Shown piece by piece: positions 12,901 through 21,900 of a stretch of DNA of 34,201 nt. The DNA is from Planctomycetota bacterium (lineage in GTDB: Bacteria; Planctomycetota; Planctomycetia; Isosphaerales; Isosphaeraceae). Numbering within the stretch: the first letter of the stretch is position 1; every line of letters starts with the position of its first letter. A program made the translations under genes and the position numbers. The DNA lies in the NCBI GenBank assembly GCA_028291545.1, contig JAQGHR010000076.1, positions 1 to 34,201 on the forward strand, given 5' to 3'. Below the pieces are notes generated by a model. It saw only the letters and a program-made list of their open reading frames with translations. It was not told where the DNA came from and searched no databases.

Positions 12901-15900
12901 CCGGCCGTCGGTGCGGTTCCGCGGCCGTGGATGATCGCCACGATGTCCTCGCCGCTCGTTCGCTCGACGAGGATGGCCGTGTCCTTGCGGCCGTCGCCGT
13001 TGAAGTCGCCGATCCCGCCGACGCTGAGGTTCTTGACGTCGGCCCCGGCGATGTATCGCGCTGCGGCATTCGCAGGGGTGAGCGACTTGCCGGCCAGGTC
13101 AGTCCGGCCACGAAAGATGTGTGCCGCCGCGTTGTTCGTCCCGTAGAAGGGGTCCCCGACGAGCAGGTCGTCGATCCCGTCGCCGTCGAAATCACCCACC
13201 GAAGCGACCGAGATCCGGCCGCTCAACTGCGTGATATTGGTGCTCGAGAAAAAGCTGATCGACGCAGGCCAGGTCGCTCGCCCCAGGAGGATGTAAACGC
13301 CGTCGTATTGATGCGTCGGTATTGCGGTGCCGATCGTATTGTCGGCCTCCTGGACCGTGATGGCTAGCGCGATGTCCTTGATCCCGTCCTTGTTGTAGTC
13401 GCCCGGCGCGGCGATGATCGTGCGGGAGTTGAACGCCGACCGCGTGAGGATTGGGGCGGGGACCGACAGCCGCACGCGGCGCCCGGTCCCGAGGTCGTCG
13501 GCCGGGTTGGCCGAGCCGAAGTGGATGTAGGCGTAGCTATCTCCGACCGAGTTCCAGGGTTCGACGTCGCCGAAGTTCGAATCCTCGGGATCGCCGAGGT
13601 CGTCGGTCACCCCGCCGATGTAGTCGTCGAAGCCGTCGCCGTTGATGTCTCCTAGGGGGATGAACGTGGGCGTGGCGGCCGCGGAGGTCTCGTCGACATC
13701 AGCGGCCGCGGCCGACGGCCCGACCTGGAGCGACGTCGTGGCCGAGAACGCGAGCGAGTAGCCCCGACCCGCCGGCGGGACGAGCGAGGAAAGGCCGTCG
13801 CGCAGCCCCAGGGCCTGGGCGATGTCGTTCGCCCCCGAGATCGCGAACGAGGCGGAGGTGCCATAACCATCCCGCCTGATCTCGATCGACTTGCTGTCCG
13901 CGCCGACGACGACGCGGACGAGGTTCCCGAACCCCTTGGCGCTGATGGCCGACGCGATCGCCAACTGAACGGTCGAGAAGAACGCCAAGCCCGTCTTCCC
14001 CGTCGTATTCACGGCGGCCGAGACCGGCACCGACGCATCGCCATCTACGCCGAGATTGAAGCTCAGAGTGCCCACCGCCGTCGCGACCTCGGGCTCGATC
14101 CGCACCGTCCACGCGTCGAGGTTCAATACCTGGATCAGGTAATAATCTGCCGGATTCGGAGAGCCGGTGAGCCGCGTGAACGAGCCGTCGGAATACCGCG
14201 TGGCCGGGAAGACGTTTACATGCGAGTGCGCGAGTACCTTGCCGTCGGCGCCGAGGACCTGGACGTTCGAGGCGTCGAGGTACGACCTCCGTGCGAACCC
14301 CGCGGCGCTCGCTGCATCGGGCGTCATCACGGCGTACCAGTCCACTCGCTCGCCATCGTGGAAGTTCGCGCCAAGGACGTTGCCCGACGGCCCGCCTGGC
14401 AGGTAGCTCGCGAACGTCGGCGTGTCGTTGCTCGCGGTCACGAGGCCGATGCGTACCGACTCGTAGGCGTCGGGTGCGACGAGCGCCACGTTGCCGTGGA
14501 TCGCGTCGTTTCCTGGCCCTCCTTCGATCGTGTCGTCCCCCCCCCCGCCCTGGAGGAGGTCGTCGCCGGTCCCGCCTTCGATCACATCATCCGCCGCACC
14601 GCCGAAGACCGTGTCATCGCCCGCTCCGGCCACGATGCGAAGGCCCGCGAGGGCAGCCCCCTCCGGCACCGCGTTGGCTGTGATCCCCCAGTCCTTTCCG
14701 CCCAAGCGGAAGCCGGGCTCGGCGTGGACCTCATCGTCGCCCGACCTCGTGTCGATCACGAACGACTCGACATCGATCGGGCGGAACTGGCTGAACCGGA
14801 CGATCGCCGCGCCGGAGGCGTCCGACATGTAGGAGCGATTGGCCGTGTCCCAGACCTTCGCACCGACCGAGTAGAGCCCCAGCGCCGCGTTGTAGCCCAC
14901 TGTGATGAAGTCGGGGACCGGTATGCTGAGTAAGTCGAGGTCGCCGCCCAGGACGATGGCGCGATCGGTCCCTGCCCCGCCGAAAAAGCGGTCGGCGTCG
15001 GTGGCCTCGGGCGATCCGGCCTTGGCGAAGCTTGGCGAGTCGGGCATGACCTGGAACGTGTCGTCGTTGTCGCCGCCGAACAGGAGGTCGACCGTGCCCC
15101 GGTCGAGACCGCCGGTCAGCACGTCGTGCCCCGCGCCGCCGAAGATCCACTCCTCGCCGCTTCCGCCGGAGAGGACGTCGTCACCAGGACCTCCCAGGAT
15201 GATGTCGCGGCGGTCGCCGGTGGGCCTTGCGCCCCGGTCGTAGATCATGGTCTCCGACGTGAAGGACGGGTACTCGAAGTCGAGCTGGTAGACCGTCGGG
15301 GTCTTGTTCGAGAACACCTTGAGCCGGTATGTCCCGCCCGCGGTTAGCCCGTTCAGATCGATCTGTCCCGCGGTCGCTACCCGCAGCGCCGCGCCTGGCG
15401 TGGCCGAGTCTGCGTAAAGCTCGATGTCCTTGACGTTCGATCCGAGCAGGTCGGTGATCTGGAGCGTGTCGCCCGCCTTGAGCGTGTATCCCGTGGGAAG
15501 CTGGAACCGATACCAGTCGATGTCGCCCGGGTTGTCGAGCGTCAGTCCGGTGACGATCGCATCGGTTCCGGGAAGCAGCACGCCCGGGATGAGGGGCTGC
15601 GCGGTCGCGGTCGTGTCGTTCCGGGTCGCGCCTTCGGACTGATCGACCAGGATCGATGTGCCGGGGCGAATCAGGACCGTGTCGTTCCCGTCCCCCGCGT
15701 CGATCCAGACCGTCTTGCGGACGGTCGGGCCGACTGTCACCTTGTCGTTGCCTTTCAAGGCGTCGATGATGATCGCCAGGTAATCGCCTTCGGCCGGGAG
15801 CAGCTTCGCGAAGTCCCGAGGCTGGTAGAGCCGGGTGTTGGTGTCGAAGAACTGGTCGCTGTTCGTCCAGTAGGGGACGCCTTGCGCGTCGGTTGCGTTG

Positions 15901-18900
15901 AACGAGAGCTGCACCTGGGCGGCGAACGTGAAGTGGCCATCGTTCTCGGTCAGGCGCGTGACGACGTGGCGGTCTTGCAGCGGGCCGGGCTCGGTCACGT
16001 AGTCGATGGTGATCTCGTCGTCGAGGTTCGACCCGCCGACGTACCAGACCTTGCCCGTAGATCGGGCGTAATCCTTCCACTTGTCGCCCGCGGCGACCCC
16101 GTCGCTCTGCTCGAACGTCTTCCCCTTCATGTCATAGAGGACGTCGATCCCGCCGTCGCCCCCGTGGAGGAAGTCCAGCCCGGTCCCGCCGTAGAGCGAG
16201 TCGTCGCCCGAGCGGCCGAGCATCCGGTTCAGCCCGGTGTCTTCGAGCGCGAATTTGCCGCCGCCGTCGGTGTCCTGGAGGAGTCCGGTCGCGGGGTCGA
16301 CGAAGATCCCGAACTGGCCGCCGAGTGAGGGGTCACGCGACCAGGCGTAGAGCTGGTTTCGCCCCTTGCCGCCGATCGAGTCGTCGTTCCCCGCACCGCC
16401 GAACAGGCGATCGAGGTCGGCCTGATCGCCGTCGCTGGCGTCCGAGTCGCCGAATAGGCGGTCGTCGCCCGCCATTCCAAGGAGATCGTCCGAGCCCGAT
16501 CGGCCGATAAGCTCATCGCGCCCGGCTGAGCCGCGCAGGATGTCGTTTCCAGGCCCGCCGTCGATCACCGTAATAAGGTCGCGTCCCCTCGCGATCAGCA
16601 GCGAGAGGTCCACGGCCGCCGCGCCCGAGCCGTATCGCGCCGTGGCCTCGATGCCGCTCAGGAACTCGACGCGATCGTCCCCCATGCCCGCCGAGACGCG
16701 GATTTGCTCCAGCATCGGGCGGCTAATCACCGACGTTGTGGCGCGCCAGGCGACGATGAGTTGGCGTGCGTTGTAATCGACGCGCAACGCACCGGCCGCG
16801 TCCTGGCTGAAGTAGATCGCGTCGTTCGCTGATGTGCCTGCGACGAGGAGGATATCGGTTGCGTCATCGTCGGGGGAATCGCCCGCCGCCGCCTCGCCGC
16901 CGTGCCCGTCGAGCGAATCGTTCGCGAGGGCGTAGCGAAGATCGACGTCCAGGACCAGCACGTCGACGCCCGACCCGCCGCGCAAAGCGTCGGCACCTCC
17001 CTGACCTTCGAGCCGGTCGGAGCCGAGCCCACCCCACAGGGTGTCGTCGCCGCCTCCGCCGAAAAGGGTGTCAGCCCCCGGCCCGCCGAGCAGGACATCG
17101 GGCGCGCCGACAACCCCGAGCACGCTCTCGCCGATCGGCGAGCCATCGGGCCCGGCAACCGCGTCGCCGTAGATGAGGTCGTCCCCCGAGCCGCCGTCGA
17201 GGGTATCTCGGCGGATGCTCCCGCGGAGGACGTCCTCGCCTGTCCCGCCGTAGAGGCGGTCGCCGTCGTTCTTCGATTCGATCGTCACGTCGGTCGTGGC
17301 GGAGAAGCCGATGAGGACGTCTCGTCCCGCGCCTCCGTAAAGGTAGTTGATTCCCGCGCCTCCGAAGAGGCGATCATCATCCGGCCCGCCCACGAGGACA
17401 TCGTCCTCGCTACCGCCCGCGAGGACATCGTCGCCCGCGCCGGCGTCGATGTAGTCGGAGCCGGGGCCACCGTCGAGGAGGTCGCGGTCGCCGCCGCCGA
17501 ACAGCCAATCCGTCCCCGGCCCGCCGAACAGGTTGTCGGTGTCGGCTGTCGAAGCTACGCCCACGGATATCGGCTCGCCGGTCACCGGGTCGAGGCCGAT
17601 TGCGCGAGGCAGGATGCTCGTCGCGCCGATGGCTATCGTGCCCGAGCCGAGGAGCGTCGCGCGATCGAGGATGGCCGACGCGCCCCACAGGACGTCCGCG
17701 CCCGATCCACCATCAAGGAGGTCGTCGTTCGCGCCGCCGATCAGGACGTCGTCGCCGAGGTCGCCTCGCAGGATGTCGGAGCCGTCCCCGCCGTCGAGGA
17801 GGTCGTTCTGCGCCCCCGCTTCGATCAGGTCGTTCCCCGCGTTTCCGGTGATGATATCGTCGCCGGCGAGGGCGTTGACGATGTCGTTGCCCGCGCCCGC
17901 AAAGATCGTGTCAGGACCGAGGTCGCCGTAGATCGTGTCGGCCTGGTTCACGGGGTCGTTCGTCGAAGCGTTGGGATCGGCGAGGTCGCCGTCGATGAGA
18001 TGGCGATCGGTCGCAGCACCGCCGCCCTCGATCGTGAACCCGGCGAGGATGAAATCCTTGCCCCAACCGCCGACGAGCGTCTCGCTCCCGGCCCCTCCGA
18101 TGAGCGTGTCGTCGCCGTCGTTGCCGTAGATCGCGTCGTCGCCATCTCCGCCTTCGAGACGATCGGCCCCGATGCCACCAAGCAGCACGTCCGCACCGAT
18201 CAGGCCGAACGCCCGATCGTTGCCCGCGCCGGCGTCGATGTAATCTGCGCCATCACCTCCGACGAGAGAATCGGCCTCGCCTCCTCCGAAAAGCCAATCG
18301 CCGTCGGTTCCACCGATCAGCGTATCACGCCCGTCGGTGGAACCATCCACGGAGAACCCTGCGGCGATCAGCGGCGTCACGCCGTCGGCCGCGAACCCAC
18401 CGGCGAGGAATGCGGAGCGGCCCCAGAGGGCATCGCCGCCCCAGGCGAGGTCGCGACCGATCCCGCCGTCAATCGCATCGTTCCCGGCGCCGCCGATCAG
18501 GAAGTCATCGCCGGTGCCGCCGTCGATCGTGTCATCGGCTGCACCACCGTCGATCGTGTCGGGGTCGTCCCCACCCCGCAAGAGGTCGGCCTCGTCGCCG
18601 CCGGAGAGCAAATCCATGCCGCCGAGGCCGTCGAGCGTATCGCGGCCCGTCCCGCCATCGAGCGTGTCGTTCCCTGTGCCCCCGAGGAGCGAATCGTCGC
18701 CGCTCCCGCCCAGGATCGTGTTCGCGCCGGGGCCGCCCTCGATGGTGTCGTTGCCGGTGAACCCATTGATGAGGTCCGCACCGTCGCCGCCACTGACCAG
18801 GTCGTTGTCGGAACCGGGGTTGATGGCATCGGGGCCGGCGTTGATGGTGTCGGGGCCGGGACCGCCGAAGATGGTGTCGTCTCCCGCCCCACCCTCGATG

Positions 18901-21900
18901 GTCGAGCCCCTGCCGAATTGGTCAGGACCGCCTAGCAGGACGTCGCCGTCGTCGCCGCCGCGAAGGATGTCCGCCCCACCACCGCCGGAGATCGTGTCGT
19001 TGCCGGCCGACCCGTCGAGCACATCATCCCCGAGCCCGCCAGCGATCTCGTCGGGGCCTGGGCCACCGTCGATCACGTCGGCGTCATCGCCGCCTTCGAG
19101 AATGTCGAACGGCCGGGACTTCGGGCCGGCGATGACCGCGAGGCCCACGCCGCTCGGCCCGCCCCGGATCACGTCGCGCCCCACCCCGCCGGTGATCAGA
19201 TCGTTGCCGTCGGCCGGGTCGTTCTCGTTCCCCTCAGTCGCGCCGACGAGGGTGTCGTCGCCAACGCCGCCGCGCAAGACGTCGGCCCCCGCCCCGCCGT
19301 AGACGAGGTCCTTGCCGGCCCCGGCGTCGATCACATCGTTGCCGCCCTCGCCGTGGATCGTGTCGTTCCCCGACAGCGTACTCTTCACATCGTCGCCGAA
19401 GATGCGGTCGGCGTCGTGGCCGCCTCGGAGGAGGTCGTTCCCCGCGCCTCCGATCATGTAGTCCTCGCCCGCCCCACCGCGCACGGTATCGTTGCCCGCC
19501 CCGCCGTCGAGCTGATCGGACTCGCTCGCGACGTTTCCCACGCCCACGTCATCGGGGCCTCCGGTCAGGAGGTCGGCCCCGTCGTTGCCTTGAAGGTTGT
19601 CGCGACCGTAGCCGCCGTCGAGGCTGTCGTTGCCGGGAGACCCGGACAGCGTGTCGTCGCCGTCGCCGCCGACGAGCGAATCACGATCAGTCGCGCCGGC
19701 CCCGGTCGCGGCGTCGAGGAGGTCGTTGCCCGTCCCGCCGACGAGCGTGTCGTTCCCCGACCCGGCCATCACGGTGTCGTTGTCGGTCCCGCCGTCGAGC
19801 GAGTCGTCGCCGGCCCCGCCCGAGACTAGATCGTTCCCCGGCCCGCCGAGGATCGTATCAGCCCCGTTCGCGCCAACGAGCTGATCGTTGCCTTCTCCGC
19901 CTTCGATGCGCAAGGGCAAGGCCACGTCATCGGTCGCGGCCAGGCGATCGTCGCCCCGGCCGCCGATGATGATGACTTGCGTGACCGTGCTCAGATCGAA
20001 CGTCACCGTGTTGCGCTGGGTGACATTGGCGAACTTGTTCGAGCGCTTCTGGCGGATCTTGTCGTATTTGGTCGCGACCTTCTCGTTGGTGACGAAGTCG
20101 GGCGCGTCTACGAACAGCTTGCCGTCGCTGGTGAAGACGCTGATGTCGGCATCGGGCGAGAGGCCATAGCCGACGGCGGCGTCCGCGCTCCAGGTCACGG
20201 TCAGGATGCCGGAGGCGAGGCTGGCGTCGAAGGTGCGCCGGGTCTCGGGGTCGACCTTTTCCCAGGAGCCGAAGGCGAAGTCGCCGATGTCGGCGAAAAC
20301 GTTGAGCACGCTGGCGAGCCCGTCTCGTAGAGGGCCGAGCACTTCCTTGTCGAACCGCGCGAGTCCTTCGCGGACCGAGGCCTCCGCCTTGGCCGCTTCC
20401 TCGCCGGCCTGGTTCGCGATCCGGCTCACGGACTGCGCGGCGGCCAGGAACTGCTTCTCGGCGAATTCGCCCGCGTCCTGGAGGGCCTGGCCAACGATCT
20501 CGCGGCTGGCGTAGATGTCCTTCAGAACGCCGAGGGCCGTGTTGAGGATCGAGAGCGCGCCGAGCGAGAGCTTCTCCGCCTTCCGCTGAAGCTCGTCCTT
20601 CAGGTCGCCGAAATCGTCGGAGCCGGGCTGGCCGCCGCCAACCTCGTAGCGATAAAGCGGCTTGACGTACTCCTTGTGGGCCTCGGCCGTGAGTCCCAGG
20701 TCGATGATGCCGACCACGCCCTTGATCCCGAGCACCATGTCGAGACCGAGCCCGACCTTGATGATGCTCGTGTTCAGGCGGCCGTCGGAGTAGATGTCCG
20801 AGCCCCGCAGCTTCGGGTCTCCCGGGCGCGGCGACACCAGGCCGATCGTGCCCGTCGCCTGCACGCCAAGATCGACCGTGATCCTCGCCAGCGGCACCAC
20901 GACCAGACGGCCGCTGATCACGATCTGGCCGCCGATCCCGCCGGTGATCCGGAAGATGTCGTCCGATCCCCGGATGTAGAAGCCCTGCGTGTCGAACCCG
21001 ACCGTGGTCTTGATCGCCAGCTCCAGGCTAGGGACCAGGTTGACCGCCGCCGTGACGTTGATCACGCCAAAGAAGCTGGCGATCACGGTGTCGGGGATCA
21101 ACGTGATCGTCGTCGACTTCCGATACGAGGCCGCGAAATCGAGACTCACCAGGTCCGCAGTCTTACCGCTCAGGAGCGCGACGACGTTCTCCACCTTCGT
21201 GAAGTCGAAGTTCACATTGATGCCGTCTTCAGGCTCTTCGACCTCGTCCTCGGGCTTATCCAGGTACGCTTTGGGATTGATGAGGACGGCCGCGCTCTCC
21301 ATGCCGAAGAGTTCGAGGAACGTCTTGTCCCCGAGGAATGTGATCTTGGTGGTCAGAAAGTCTCGCATCGACTGCGGCAGCGGATTAGCGGCGTCGAGCC
21401 GCGTGAGCAGCTCGTTCATGATCTTCGACTGGATGTTGCCGAAGTCGGGTAGACGAGTCTGGTCGACCGTGTACGTCGCCTTATGGGTTTGCAAGTCGAG
21501 CGAGGCGGTCGCGTGCCAGGTGAAGTTCGGGAAGAACTTGCCCACGACGGGCAGGCTCGCAGCCGCGTTGGCAACGCTCAGCGTTACGTCGTCCAGGAAG
21601 AGATTGCCCCGGAGGTCGAGTCCCCCGTTGTTGAGGGCGTCGCCCGCGTCGAACGTCGAATTCACGTCGCCGAACAGGTACAACCGTTCGTCGCGGATGT
21701 TGTCACCGTCATCGAGCACCAGACCTGCCGAGGCGTCGATCCGTCCCGAGGCCGTCACCGTCGCGCCAACGAGGCCGCCCACCGAGGCCGAGCCGGTGAG
21801 CTTGCCGTCCACAGGCAAGCTCGCCCGGATCGACGAGCCTTCCTGCACGAACGGCCCGCTCGTTCCCTGAACGCCGAAGATCAGTGCAAGATCAAGCGAG

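Noticed and set aside
16902..18935. 677-aa plus-strand ORF across the RTX region
   Set aside because: It is antisense to RTX repeats. The periodic V-A/E-R-V pattern mirrors the GGxGxD codons.
16140..19985. Regular short DNA repeats suggestive of a CRISPR or satellite array
   Set aside because: The ~27-base periodicity is degenerate, has no unique spacers and is fully explained by in-frame RTX nonapeptides.
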